From NCBI RefSeq assembly GCF_902459665.1, contig NZ_CABPSL010000001.1, forward strand, positions 620,001 to 684,000: a DNA stretch of 64,000 bases. The letters are read 5' to 3'. Under the pieces are notes generated by a model. The model searched no databases. It was not told the DNA's origin and saw nothing but the letters and a program-made list of their open reading frames with translations. The position numbers were made by a program, and so were the translations under genes. Of this stretch, positions 26,160 to 35,286 are shown piece by piece. Numbering within the stretch: the stretch's first letter is position 1; each line of letters starts with the position of its first letter. This DNA comes from Pandoraea cepalis. Its GTDB lineage: Bacteria; Pseudomonadota; Gammaproteobacteria; Burkholderiales; Burkholderiaceae.

Positions 26160-27167
26160 ATGCAAATCACTCGTACCGTCAGCACCGTGGAAATGCACAC
26201 GGGCGGCGAACCGTTTCGTATCGTCACGTCGGGGCTGCCGCGCTTGCCCGGTGACACCATCGTCGCGCGTCGCGCGTGGCTCGTCGATCATCTGGACGAC
26301 GTGCGCCGCTCCCTGATGTGGGAGCCGCGCGGTCATGCGGACATGTATGGCGGCTATCTGACGTCGCCGGTGTCGCAGAATGCGGACTTCGGCGTGATCT
26401 TCCTGCATAACGAGGGGTATAGCGACCATTGCGGGCATGGCGTGATCGCACTGGCGACGGCGGCCGTCGAGCTGGGCTGGGTGGTGCGCACGTCGCCGGA
26501 AACGCGCGTGGGGATCGACGCGCCGTGCGGCTTCATCGAGGCGTTCGTGCATTGGGACGGTGAGCACGCGGGTACGGTGCGATTCATCAATGTGCCGTCG
26601 TTCATCTATTGTCGGGATGTCACCGTGCAGACACTGTCGTTCGGGGCGGTGACAGGGGATATCGCTTTCGGTGGCGCGTTCTATTTCTATACCGATGGCA
26701 CACCGTTCGGCCTTGCGATCCGGGAGTCGAATGTGGATGCGCTCAAACGCTTCGGCGCCGAAGTCAAGGCGGCGGCGAACGCGGCGGTCAAGGTGGTGCA
26801 TCCCCATATTCCGGAGATCAATCACATCTACGGCACAATCATCCACGGAGCGCCACGTTTCGAGACATCGACACAAGCGAACTGCTGCATCTTCGCGGAC
26901 CGTGAGGTCGATCGTTCGCCGACCGGGTCCGGTACGGCCGGCCGGGTGGCCCAACTTTTCCTGCGCGGGGACATCGGCCTGGGAGAGCGCCTCGTCAACG
27001 AATCGCTGGTGGGCTCGGTGTTCGGGGCGAAAGCTGTGTCGCGCACTCGGGAGGGCGAGTTCGACGCCGTGATTCCGGAGGTGGAAGGCTCGGCGCATCT
27101 GTGCGGCTTCGCCAACTGGGTCATCGACGAGCGGGACCCGATGAAGCACGGCTTTCTTGTGCGTTGA
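26160..27167 (+). CDS. Trans-3-hydroxy-L-proline dehydratase (proline racemase family)
   Basis: The protein is 335 residues and of the proline racemase fold. One active-site cysteine is present (Cys91 in SDHCGHGVIA). The second position, Cys in racemases, is Thr255 in DRSPTGSGTAGR. In this superfamily the Cys/Thr pair marks trans-3-hydroxy-L-proline dehydratases, which make delta-1-pyrroline-2-carboxylate; racemases and 4-hydroxyproline epimerases carry Cys/Cys. The neighbouring reductase of the ornithine cyclodeaminase family is the expected second enzyme. The ATG at 26160 is preferred; a GTG three codons earlier is possible. Confidence 0.87.
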   Translation: MQITRTVSTVEMHTGGEPFRIVTSGLPRLPGDTIVARRAWLVDHLDDVRRSLMWEPRGHADMYGGYLTSPVSQNADFGVIFLHNEGYSDHCGHGVIALATAAVELGWVVRTSPETRVGIDAPCGFIEAFVHWDGEHAGTVRFINVPSFIYCRDVTVQTLSFGAVTGDIAFGGAFYFYTDGTPFGLAIRESNVDALKRFGAEVKAAANAAVKVVHPHIPEINHIYGTIIHGAPRFETSTQANCCIFADREVDRSPTGSGTAGRVAQLFLRGDIGLGERLVNESLVGSVFGAKAVSRTREGEFDAVIPEVEGSAHLCGFANWVIDERDPMKHGFLVR

Positions 27168-27216
27168 GCATTTTCGCTCGTTGAATTGCTGAATTGGATA
27201 AGGAAAATACCGCGTC

Positions 27217-28167
27217 ATGTTGTCTATCGACAAAGCCAGCGCAGAGCGCCTGCTCCCGTTTCCGGAACTGATCGGTGCGTTGCGTGCCGCGTTTCGCGAC
27301 GACATTACGGTGCCGTTGCGGCAAACGCTCAAACTGCCCGACGAGCGTTCGCCGATCGGCACGTCGCTGTTGATGCCGGCGTGGAACCGCACGGGCTACT
27401 ACGGCGTCAAGCTGGTGAACATCTTCCCGGAAAATGCGAAGCGCGGGCTGCCGGGACTGCACTCGGTCTACATGCTTTTCGACGGCAACACCGGCGTGCC
27501 GTTGGCGTCGCTGGATGGTGATGTCATCACCTCGCGGCGTACCGCGGCCGCTGCGGCGTTGGGGGTCGACCGTCTCGCCCGTTCTGACGCGTCGCGACTT
27601 CTGGTCGTGGGCGCTGGGCGTGTGGCCAGTCTGGTCGCCCCGGCGGTTGCGACCGTGCGCGCCCTGCGTGAAGTTGAAGTCTGGAATCCCACGCGGGAGG
27701 CCGCGCAACGGTGCGCGCAGCAGTGGCGAGAGCTGGGCCTTCCGGCACGCGCGGTGACGGACCTCGAGGCCGGCGTTCGGCGCGCCGACATCGTGAGCTG
27801 CGCGACGCTTGCCACCGCGCCGTTGATCGAGGCCGATTGGCTCAAGGAGGGGAGTCATCTGGATTTGATCGGCAGCTTCACGCCGGAGATGACGGAAGCG
27901 TCGCCCGCATGCTTTGCCGATGCGGGCGTCTGGGTCGATACCGAAGAAGCGATCGGCAAATCCGGCGACATCCTGAACGCGATAAGCGCCGGTGCCATGG
28001 TGACGTCGGACATCAAGGGAACGATGTTCGATCTGTGCAGAGGGCGCTGTGAAGGCCGGACATCGTCGTCGCAGCGCACCGTATTCAAGGCGGTGGGGTC
28101 GGCCCTCGAAGACCTGGCTGCCGCGATCCTGGTGTTCGAGGGGTGTCGCGATCGCCTGCGTGGCTAG
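27217..28167 (+). CDS. Ornithine cyclodeaminase/mu-crystallin family, probable delta-1-pyrroline-2-carboxylate reductase
   Basis: This 316-residue NAD(P)H-dependent enzyme has GYYGVKLVNIFPEN and GDVITSRRTAAAAALG as substrate-side family motifs. The dinucleotide fold is LLVVGAGRVASLVAPA near residue 131. In bacteria that use trans-3-hydroxy-L-proline, a member of this family reduces delta-1-pyrroline-2-carboxylate to L-proline. It lies 49 bases after the dehydratase gene, so that role fits. A true ornithine cyclodeaminase is less likely in this context. Confidence 0.85.
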   Translation: MLSIDKASAERLLPFPELIGALRAAFRDDITVPLRQTLKLPDERSPIGTSLLMPAWNRTGYYGVKLVNIFPENAKRGLPGLHSVYMLFDGNTGVPLASLDGDVITSRRTAAAAALGVDRLARSDASRLLVVGAGRVASLVAPAVATVRALREVEVWNPTREAAQRCAQQWRELGLPARAVTDLEAGVRRADIVSCATLATAPLIEADWLKEGSHLDLIGSFTPEMTEASPACFADAGVWVDTEEAIGKSGDILNAISAGAMVTSDIKGTMFDLCRGRCEGRTSSSQRTVFKAVGSALEDLAAAILVFEGCRDRLRG

Positions 28168-28185
28168 GCTAGCCGAAGTGCGCGC

Positions 28186-28207
28186 GGCGGCCGACCGTCC
28201 GGCCGCC
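28186..28207. terminator. Hairpin between convergent genes
   Basis: GGCGGCCG (28186-28193) and CGGCCGCC (28200-28207) form an eight-base-pair stem with a six-base loop. It lies in the 65-base gap between the reductase gene and the convergent MFS gene. It could stop transcription from either side, though no T-run follows. Confidence 0.45.
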
Positions 28208-28232
28208 TAGCTCGGGCTTGCTGCGCAGAGCC

Positions 28233-29549
28233 TCAGGTCGCGAGAGCCGCTGAGGCGCGACGCCCGCTCGACGGCAACACCAGCACGCCGATCAGTCCGA
28301 TGACCACACTCGTCAGGACGTAGTAGATCGGCGCGAGATTGCTGCCGGTCACATGCACGAGCCACGTATTCAGGAACGGTGCGAGGCCGCCGAATACCAG
28401 CACCGCGAGGTTGTAGGTGACCGCGGCGCCGGTCGAGCGCACGCTGACTGGAAACACCTCGGTCAGCACGATTGGCGTCGGGCCCCAGAAGAAACTCATG
28501 AAGAACGACACGCCGATCTGCACCGCCAGCAGCGAGCCCAGGCCCGGCAGGGTGACGAAGTGCTTGAACAGCACGTACGACGCCACGCCGTACGCGATGA
28601 TCGCCGGCAGCAGGACCGCCTTGCGGCCGTAGCGATCCGACAAATAGCCGGCAAGCGGGCAGAACACGAGGATGACCAGGGTGGCGATGAACGTGCTCAG
28701 GTTGACGTCGGCGGCCGACATGCCCAGTTGCTTCTTCGCGAAGATCGGCAGGAAGAACACGAACACGTAGGCCGACACGGTGCCGACCACCGAGATGCCG
28801 AGCGTGCCCAGCACCGCGCGCGGATAGTCGCGGAACACGGTGCGCAGCGGCGTGTTCACGCGCTGAATCTTGCCGCGTTTCACATCGTTCGCGTAATTGA
28901 GGAATTCCGGCGATTCGTCGACGTTCGAGCGGATCAGCCAGCCGACCGGCCCGATCAGAATGCCGAGCAGGAACGGCAAACGCCAGCCCCACGACTCGAG
29001 ATCGTGCGGCGCGAGATTGACTGTCAGTAGATAGGCCACCAAGGCACCGAGAGAGAACGCCAGCGCCTGCGAGCACATCTGGAAGCTGCCGAAAAAGCCG
29101 CGGCGATTCGCGGGGGCGAACTCCACCAGCATCGTGGTCGCGCCACTGAACTCGCCGCCGACCGAGAAGCCCTGGATCAGCCGCGCAAGCACCATCAGGA
29201 TCGGCGCCGCAATGCCGATAGCCTCATGCGTCGGCAAGATGCCGATCATGCCGGTGCCGACCGCCATCAGCACGATCGTCAGCGACAGCGCTTTCTTGCG
29301 GCCGACCCGGTCACCATAGAGGCCGAGCAGTATGCCGCCGAGCGGCCGTACCGCGAAGCCGACGCCAAACGTCGCAAGTGTGAGCAGCATCGACGCGAAC
29401 TCGTTGCCGCTTGGGAAAAACAGCTTCGCGATCATTACGGCGAACAGACCGTAGATCGCAAAGTCGAACCATTCGAAGGCATTGCCGAGTACCGAGGCGA
29501 TGACGACTTTGCGCACCATCGCCGGCGACGATGTCGGGTTTTCGTTCAT
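28233..29549 (-). CDS. MFS transporter, MHS family
   Basis: This is a 438-residue carrier with 12 helices. Family stretches are VLGNAFEWFDFAIYGLFAVMI, GLYGDRVGRKKALSLTI and GFSVGGEFSGATTMLVEFAP. GGGGAA precedes the ATG at complement 29547-29549. It is the second gene of a two-gene unit, 40 bases after the M20 amidohydrolase, and probably imports that enzyme's substrate or a precursor such as an N-acyl amino acid or hippurate-like amide. The substrate is inferred only from the pairing. Confidence 0.87.
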   Translation of the reverse strand: MNENPTSSPAMVRKVVIASVLGNAFEWFDFAIYGLFAVMIAKLFFPSGNEFASMLLTLATFGVGFAVRPLGGILLGLYGDRVGRKKALSLTIVLMAVGTGMIGILPTHEAIGIAAPILMVLARLIQGFSVGGEFSGATTMLVEFAPANRRGFFGSFQMCSQALAFSLGALVAYLLTVNLAPHDLESWGWRLPFLLGILIGPVGWLIRSNVDESPEFLNYANDVKRGKIQRVNTPLRTVFRDYPRAVLGTLGISVVGTVSAYVFVFFLPIFAKKQLGMSAADVNLSTFIATLVILVFCPLAGYLSDRYGRKAVLLPAIIAYGVASYVLFKHFVTLPGLGSLLAVQIGVSFFMSFFWGPTPIVLTEVFPVSVRSTGAAVTYNLAVLVFGGLAPFLNTWLVHVTGSNLAPIYYVLTSVVIGLIGVLVLPSSGRRASAALAT

Positions 29550-29589
29550 TGCGGTTCCCCTCTGATCGATTGTTGGAAGTGAGGCCGGC

Positions 29590-30744
29590 TTAGCCAAGCC
29601 GTTGCCGGACGATTTCGAGGAACACGGCCACGCCGGTGGGGGCGGTGTCGTCGTCGAAATCGAATTCGGGGTGGTGACAGGTGAGTCCGTCGTGACCGAG
29701 GAAGAAGTACGAGCCCGGGCGCTGCTGCAACATGAACGCGAAGTCTTCCGAGGCCATCAGCGGGGCGACGTCGACGATCACGTTGTCCACACCGAGCACG
29801 CGCTCCGCCGCGCGCCGCACATGTTCGGTTTCGGCGGGGGTGTTGACGGTCGGCGGCGACGTTTGCAGATGCTCGAAGCTGACTTCACAGCCATACATCG
29901 TCGCCGCGCCTTCGCAAATCGTGCGCAGTCGTGCGAGCGTGATGTCCTGTGCCTTGACCGACAGCGTGCGTACGGTGCCTTCGAGCACCGCGGTGTCGGG
30001 GATGACGTTGATCGCCGTGCCCGACAGGAACTTGCACACACTCACCACAGCGGTGTCGAGCGGGTCGATGTTGCGACTTGCGATGCTCTGTATCGACTGC
30101 ACCAGGGTGGTCCCGACGATCAACGGATCGATCGATTTGTGCGGCATCGCCGCGTGGCTGCCGATGCCCTTGATGGTGATGCGGAACAGGTCGCATGCCG
30201 ACAGAATGACACCGCTGCGCACGCCGACCTTGCCGGCCGGCAGAGCGTTGTTGTTGTGCAGCGCGTAAATTTCGTCGCAATGGAATCGCTCGAACAGGCC
30301 ATCGTTGATCATGGCCGAGCCGCCGCGCAGCGTTTCCTCGGCCGGCTGAAAGATCAGATGGACCGTGCCCCGGAAATCGCGATTCAGGGACAAGTGCCTG
30401 GCGACGCCGAGCAGGATGGCTGTGTGGCCGTCGTGGCCGCAGCCGTGGAACACATTGTCGTGCGTCGAGCGGTGCGCGAACGTGCCCTTTTCGCTCATCG
30501 GCAGCGCATCCATGTCGGCGCGCAGACCGATCGACGGTCCCTCGCCTCGCGTACCGCGGATCGTGCCGACCACGCCAGTGCCGGCAATACCGGTCTCGAT
30601 GTCGATCGCCCAGTCGGCGAGCAGCCGTGCCACCAGGCCGGCCGTGCGATGCTCGTGAAAGCCCAACTCCGGATGCTGGTGGATGTCCCTGCGCCACGTG
30701 CGCATCTGTGCTCCAAGACCGCTCAATTCGCCATCCGTCTGCAT
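29590..30744 (-). CDS. M20-family amidohydrolase (hippurate hydrolase/IAA-amino acid hydrolase type)
   Basis: The 384-residue metallopeptidase-fold enzyme has the two-domain M20D layout. Metal-binding segments are LRADMDALPM, HGCGHDGHTAILLG, FQPAEETLRGG and the C-terminal ASEDFAFML. Family members hydrolyse N-acyl or N-aroyl amino acids. GAGG precedes the ATG at complement 30742-30744. It is first in the minus-strand unit and faces the MarR gene, with a long palindrome between, so MarR repression relieved by its substrate is likely. Confidence 0.9.
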   Translation of the reverse strand: MQTDGELSGLGAQMRTWRRDIHQHPELGFHEHRTAGLVARLLADWAIDIETGIAGTGVVGTIRGTRGEGPSIGLRADMDALPMSEKGTFAHRSTHDNVFHGCGHDGHTAILLGVARHLSLNRDFRGTVHLIFQPAEETLRGGSAMINDGLFERFHCDEIYALHNNNALPAGKVGVRSGVILSACDLFRITIKGIGSHAAMPHKSIDPLIVGTTLVQSIQSIASRNIDPLDTAVVSVCKFLSGTAINVIPDTAVLEGTVRTLSVKAQDITLARLRTICEGAATMYGCEVSFEHLQTSPPTVNTPAETEHVRRAAERVLGVDNVIVDVAPLMASEDFAFMLQQRPGSYFFLGHDGLTCHHPEFDFDDDTAPTGVAVFLEIVRQRLG

Positions 30745-30817
30745 TGCGCCAACCTCTTTTTCATGGGGGAGTGTGGGGGCCGTCCAGGGACTGCCCGAAC
30801 GAATGCTTCTGGTCGAA

Positions 30818-30858
30818 GGGTAATTCATTAGTTGAATATTTCAACTAATGAATTACCC
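30818..30858. promoter_or_regulatory. 41-bp perfect palindrome between amidohydrolase and MarR genes
   Basis: The left arm GGGTAATTCATTAGTTGAA (30818-30836) is the exact reverse complement of the right arm (30840-30858), with only TAT between. The core TTAGTTGAA-TAT-TTCAACTAA has the length and look of MarR-family operators. It lies 74 bases upstream of the amidohydrolase start and 122 bases upstream of the listed MarR start. It would also form a very stable hairpin in RNA. Its perfection over 19 bases per arm exceeds what a single MarR dimer needs. Confidence 0.75.
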
Positions 30859-30979
30859 GGATGCTGTCGGTCATCGATCAGGCTGAGCTATCATCGTCCG
30901 TGGCGAAGCGGCTGCGGGCGAGGGTAGGCCGGCGCAACGCGCTTCGATGGGATGCAGACTTCAGACAGGGCGGCAGCAC

Positions 30980-31513
30980 ATGGGAGCAGGAACGTCACCG
31001 GCGGGACATGACGAAGGACCGGAGGGCCGTGGCAAAGACGACAAGGCCGAAGCCGAAGGCGGCACGGCCGGTGGCGTGGCCTATTATTTGACGTTCAAGC
31101 TGGACCTGATCAAAAGCGAGATGATCAGCCGTGCCAACGCCGAGTATCGTCCCGCGTTCGGGCTCGATGTGCGTTCATTGCGTGTGCTGCGCGTGATCTG
31201 CGACGCCCCCGGGATAACCGCGAGCGCGCTCAATGCGCAGACGCTCGTCGAGAAGACGTTGCTCTCGAAGTTGATCGCGGACCTGATTCAACGCAAGCTG
31301 GTTCGGCGCTCGATCCATCCCGACGACGCGCGTCACTTTCAACTGTGGCCGACGGCGGCCGGCAAGCGCCTGCGCGTGTCCAGCGACGAGCTTGGGCAGT
31401 CGATGGAGACGGAAATGCTGTCGATGCTCAGTGCCGACGAGCGTGGGCAACTGAACAGCATCGTCGACAAGTTGGTCGACGCGTTTCAGAAGGCGGGAAA
31501 GGCTCAGGGGTAA
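30980..31513 (+). CDS. MarR-family transcriptional regulator
   Basis: The 177-residue protein has a low-complexity, Gly/Glu/Lys-rich N-terminus. The winged helix of MarR proteins follows: LDVRSLRVLRVICDAPGITASALNAQTLVEKTLLSKLIADLI as recognition region, then RRSIHPDDARHFQLWPTAAG as wing. The start is uncertain because no good ribosome site precedes any candidate; 30947 and a GTG near 31074 are alternatives. It diverges from the amidohydrolase/MFS unit across the 41-bp palindrome, so it probably represses that unit and itself. Confidence 0.8.
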   Translation: MGAGTSPAGHDEGPEGRGKDDKAEAEGGTAGGVAYYLTFKLDLIKSEMISRANAEYRPAFGLDVRSLRVLRVICDAPGITASALNAQTLVEKTLLSKLIADLIQRKLVRRSIHPDDARHFQLWPTAAGKRLRVSSDELGQSMETEMLSMLSADERGQLNSIVDKLVDAFQKAGKAQG

Positions 31514-31744
31514 ACGTCACGGACGCGCGGGCGGGGTCGTCGGTTCGGCGCGACACGACAGCCCATGAACGTTCCGGGGCGTAGCGCGTCATGGGTGCAG
31601 AGGGTGTTCGCATCAGCGCCGATTCTTTCATGGAAGCAACCAGCACGGGTAAGACGCGGTAACGAAGCACGTGGTTCGCGGTAGCGATCGATGGCGCCAA
31701 CGGTGGCGTCGTGGATCGGTTTTCTCAACCCTCGGAGGTTAGAA

Positions 31745-32665
31745 ATGCGAAAGATGCTCTCGTTTCTGGTGTTGCTTGCCTCGCTGTACGTCTTGCCCGT
31801 CGTCCCAGCCTTCTCCGCAGTCGTGCCATTTCCGGCGAGTTTCAAGACGCGGAACATTACGACCAACGGCGCAAAGATTTACGTTCGCGTCGGCGGCCAT
31901 GGGCCTGCCGTGGTGTTGCTGCATGGCTACGGTGAGACCGGCGACATGTGGGCGCCGCTCGCCGCGAAGCTGGCCGCCACTCACACGGTGGTCGTGCCGG
32001 ATCTGCGGGGCATGGGGCTTTCCGACCACCCCGCGACCGGCTACGACAAGAAGAACGAAGCACGCGATATCGCCGGTGTTTTGGACACACTCCAGATTGG
32101 CAAGGTCGACGTGGTCGCCCATGACATCGGCAACATGGTCGCTTACGCGTTCGCGGCCGAGCAACCCGAGCGCGTGTCCAAACTCGTGTTGATGGATGCC
32201 CCGATACCCGGCGTCGGCCCGTGGGAGGAAATCCTAAAGAACCCGCTGCTGTGGCACTTCCGATTTGGTGGGCCGGACATGGAACGGCTGGTGAAAGGCC
32301 GCGAGCGCATTTACCTGGATCGCTTCTGGAACGATTTCTCGGCGAATCCGAAAAACTTCGACGAGGCATCGCGCCGGCACTACGCCAAGTTCTACGCCTT
32401 GCCCGGTGCCATGCATTCCGGCTTCGAGCAGTTCCACGCTTTCGACCAGGACGCAATCGATAACAAAGCCTTCCTCGCCAAAGGCCCGTTGCCGATGCCG
32501 GTGCTCGCCATCGGCGGCGAAAAATCGTTCGGCACCATGATGGAAACCGTGGCGCGTGGGGCCGCCGCCAATGTGCAGGGGGTGGTGATCCCGGGGGCTG
32601 GCCACTGGCTGATGGAGGAGCAGCCGAAGGCGACGGTGGCGGCCATCGTCCAGTTTCTTCAGTGA
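31745..32665 (+). CDS. Exported alpha/beta hydrolase with Asp nucleophile (epoxide hydrolase/dehalogenase-like)
   Basis: The 306-residue protein starts with a signal peptide (MRKMLSFLVLLASLYVLPVV, cleavage near AFSA, residue 25). The fold motifs are VVLLHGYGETGDMW (oxyanion side), VVAHDIGNMVAY and GAGHWLMEEQP. The nucleophile elbow carries Asp127 rather than Ser, and His287 is the general base. Asp at this place marks epoxide hydrolases and haloalkane or haloacid dehalogenases rather than esterases. GGAGG precedes the start by seven bases. It is followed by an MFS gene on the same strand at 175 bases. Confidence 0.85.
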   Translation: MRKMLSFLVLLASLYVLPVVPAFSAVVPFPASFKTRNITTNGAKIYVRVGGHGPAVVLLHGYGETGDMWAPLAAKLAATHTVVVPDLRGMGLSDHPATGYDKKNEARDIAGVLDTLQIGKVDVVAHDIGNMVAYAFAAEQPERVSKLVLMDAPIPGVGPWEEILKNPLLWHFRFGGPDMERLVKGRERIYLDRFWNDFSANPKNFDEASRRHYAKFYALPGAMHSGFEQFHAFDQDAIDNKAFLAKGPLPMPVLAIGGEKSFGTMMETVARGAAANVQGVVIPGAGHWLMEEQPKATVAAIVQFLQ

Positions 32666-32839
32666 TGCACGCGCCGACTTCTCAATCAGCACCCGTGCGT
32701 GCCGAATCGGCACGAAGCCTCTTTTTCTGCCGCCTACACTCCGCTTCCTGAGACTGGCTGATGGCTCCTGCGCGCCTTCGTGGCGCCCCGGGGCCATCTC
32801 ACACTTATCCCCAACGCCAGCGATCCAGAGGAGCCGGGC

Positions 32840-34159
32840 ATGACCCACAACGCCAAACCCCACAACCCGTGGCGCGAAATTTGCGCCGCGAGCATCGGTA
32901 ATGCACTTGAGTTTTACGATCTGCTGATCTATGGCTACTTCGCCATCGTGATCGGGCAGTTGTTCTTCCCCTCGCACGACCCGACGACGTCGTTGCTGCT
33001 CTCCGTCGGCACCTTCGGCATCTCCTTCGTGACGCGTCCCCTGGGCTCGATCGTTCTGGGCAGCTACGCTGACCGTGCCGGCCGCAAGGCGTCGCTCACG
33101 GTATCCATCGCCTTGATGATGCTCGGCACCGCCATGATCGCATTCGCCCCGACGTATGCGCAGATCGGCATTTTCTCGCCGCTCCTGATCATCGTCGCCC
33201 GCATGTTGCAAGGCTTCTCGACGGGCGGCGAGTTCGGCGCCGCCACGGCCTTCATGGTCGAACATGCCGACGCGAAACGCCGTGGCTTCTTCGCGAGCTG
33301 GCAGATGTCGACGCAGGGACTCGCCACCGTGCTCGCCGCCGGGGTGTCTGCGCTGCTGAGTCTGCTGCTCACCGCCGATCAACTGAGCGCATGGGGATGG
33401 CGTATCGCTTTCGCCGTGGGCTTGCTCATCGGCCCGGTCGGTCTTTACATTCGCCGCAATATCGACGAGACGGCCGACTTCAAGAAGCTGGGTCAAAAGC
33501 AGCGCGAAACGTCGCCGCTGCGCGAGGTCTTCGGTCGTGATCGCGCCAATATGTTGCTCGGCGCGGGGGTTGTCGCGGCGGCCACAGCGTTCAACTATGT
33601 CCACAAGCTTTACATGCCGACGTATGCCGTCAAGCAACTGCATATTCCGGCGACGTCATCGTTCATCGGCGCGGTCGTCACCGGCGTGATGCTGATGATC
33701 GCCGCCCCGGTCGTGGGCCACCTTTCCGATCGCTTCGGTCGCATTCGCGTAATGCTCTGGGCACTCATTCTCGTGGGCGTCACGACGTACCCCTTGTTCG
33801 TGTTGCTCAACAAATATCCGACGTTCCAGACGCTGCTCATGGTGCAGGCGCTCGTCGGTCTGCTCATCGCGGTGAGTCTCGCGCCGCTGCCCGCCCTGCT
33901 GGCGGACATCTTCCCGACGAGCACGCGCGGCACGGGGTTGGCGCTGTCGTATAACTTCTCGGTGACGCTGTTCGGCGGGTTTGCACCGCTCATCGTGACC
34001 TGGCTCATCGATGCCACACACAACAAGCTTGCGCCGAGTTTCTACGTGATGGCGACCGCCGTACTCAGCGTTACCGCAGTGATATCGCTCGGCCGCCGGG
34101 TGCGCGCCGGCAAGATCGCCGGCATGACGCACGGCTCGCCCCGCGTATCCAAGGTTTGA
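32840..34159 (+). CDS. MFS transporter, MHS family
   Basis: This is a 439-residue carrier with 12 helices. Family stretches are SIGNALEFYDLLIYGYFAIVI, GSYADRAGRKASLTVSIALMM and GFSTGGEFGAATAFMVEHAD. GGAG precedes the start. It is 141 bases upstream of the AstE/AspA-type deacylase gene on the same strand, so the two may act on the same N-acyl compound. Citrate/tricarballylate and dicarboxylate carriers are near relatives. The substrate cannot be read from the sequence. Confidence 0.87.
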   Translation: MTHNAKPHNPWREICAASIGNALEFYDLLIYGYFAIVIGQLFFPSHDPTTSLLLSVGTFGISFVTRPLGSIVLGSYADRAGRKASLTVSIALMMLGTAMIAFAPTYAQIGIFSPLLIIVARMLQGFSTGGEFGAATAFMVEHADAKRRGFFASWQMSTQGLATVLAAGVSALLSLLLTADQLSAWGWRIAFAVGLLIGPVGLYIRRNIDETADFKKLGQKQRETSPLREVFGRDRANMLLGAGVVAAATAFNYVHKLYMPTYAVKQLHIPATSSFIGAVVTGVMLMIAAPVVGHLSDRFGRIRVMLWALILVGVTTYPLFVLLNKYPTFQTLLMVQALVGLLIAVSLAPLPALLADIFPTSTRGTGLALSYNFSVTLFGGFAPLIVTWLIDATHNKLAPSFYVMATAVLSVTAVISLGRRVRAGKIAGMTHGSPRVSKV

Positions 34160-34300
34160 TCGACGCCCCGGACGATCGGCATGCAATGCACTTCCTGCAC
34201 CGGCGCCATCGTCCGATGAACTGAATCCCGCCGCAACGACGTCGTTCGCCATTCCCTGCCGAGACGTCGTCGTTCGCGACATCCTCTGTGGAGCATTTTC

Positions 34301-35284
34301 ATGACCACGCTTGAAGCGATCCGCGCCGCCCTGCCGGCGTACCCCATCGAAGTCTCGTTCCCCGACATCGCCCGCTGGCGCGAAGGCAACACTGGCATCG
34401 ACTACCTACATTCGTTCGACAGCGGCAAGGCCGGCAAGCACGTGATGATTCTCGCGCTCACGCACGGCAACGAAGTGAGCGGCGCCATCGCGGTCGATAC
34501 GTTGCTTGCCGCCGGTGTGCGTCCCACGGCGGGCCGTCTGTCGCTCGGCTTCGGCAATATCGGTGCGTACGCGCTATTCAGCGCGGAGAATGCCGACGCT
34601 ACCCGTTTCCTCGACGAAGACATGAACCGTGTCTGGACGCCATCGACGCTCGACGGAGCGCGTCAGAGCCGCGAGCTCGCGCGTGCCCGTGCGATGCGTC
34701 CGTTCATCGACACGGTCGACCTGCTGCTCGACATCCACTCGATGCACGAGGCGTCCGCGCCGCTGATGATGACCGGTCCGCTGGAGAAGGCGATCGCCCT
34801 CGCGGCCGAACTCGGCACGCCCGAGCACGTCATCGTCGACAAGGGGCACGCCAATGGCACGCGCATGCGCGATTACGGTGGCTTCGGCGACCCGGCCAGC
34901 GCGAAGAACGCACTGCTGATCGAAACCGGTCAGCATTTCGCGGGGAGCGCCCGCGATGTCGCGCTCGATTGCGCGGCGCGTTTCCTGATTCATGCGGGCG
35001 TCGTGGCCGAAGCCGACATGGCGCCGTACCTGACGCAGACGCAGCCCGCCCGCCAGAAGTTCGTGGAAATCACGCAGCCGGTTGTGGCGCGCTCGATGGA
35101 CTTCCGCTTCTCGCAGCCGTTCACCGGGCTCGAAGTAATCGAGAAGGCCGGCACCGAGATCGCCCGCGATGGCGACGAGGTGATCGTCACGCCCTATGAC
35201 AACTGCGTCATCGTGCAACCGTCGATGCGGCACCTTGGCGTGAATGTCACGATGATGCGTCTGGGACGGTTGCTGAATCGTTGA
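34301..35284 (+). CDS. Succinylglutamate desuccinylase/aspartoacylase family protein
   Basis: This 327-residue zinc carboxypeptidase-like deacylase of the M14 superfamily has zinc ligands in THGNE (His55, Glu58) and DIHSMHE (His146), with RFLDEDMNRVW between, the AstE/AspA pattern. The C-terminal half forms the usual beta domain. Members remove acyl groups from N-acyl amino acids such as N-succinylglutamate or N-acetylaspartate. GGAG precedes the start. It follows an MFS gene and converges with the HxlR gene two bases away. A second, distinct member of the superfamily lies at 54168. Confidence 0.87.
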   Translation: MTTLEAIRAALPAYPIEVSFPDIARWREGNTGIDYLHSFDSGKAGKHVMILALTHGNEVSGAIAVDTLLAAGVRPTAGRLSLGFGNIGAYALFSAENADATRFLDEDMNRVWTPSTLDGARQSRELARARAMRPFIDTVDLLLDIHSMHEASAPLMMTGPLEKAIALAAELGTPEHVIVDKGHANGTRMRDYGGFGDPASAKNALLIETGQHFAGSARDVALDCAARFLIHAGVVAEADMAPYLTQTQPARQKFVEITQPVVARSMDFRFSQPFTGLEVIEKAGTEIARDGDEVIVTPYDNCVIVQPSMRHLGVNVTMMRLGRLLNR

Positions 35285-35286
35285 TC

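Noticed and set aside
26160-27167. Proline racemase or 4-hydroxyproline epimerase assignment
   Set aside because: The second catalytic cysteine is Thr255, which points to the dehydratase, and the following reductase fits that pathway.
31745-32665. Lipase/esterase assignment for the exported alpha/beta hydrolase
   Set aside because: The nucleophile elbow reads AHDIGN with Asp rather than a Ser in G-x-S-x-G.
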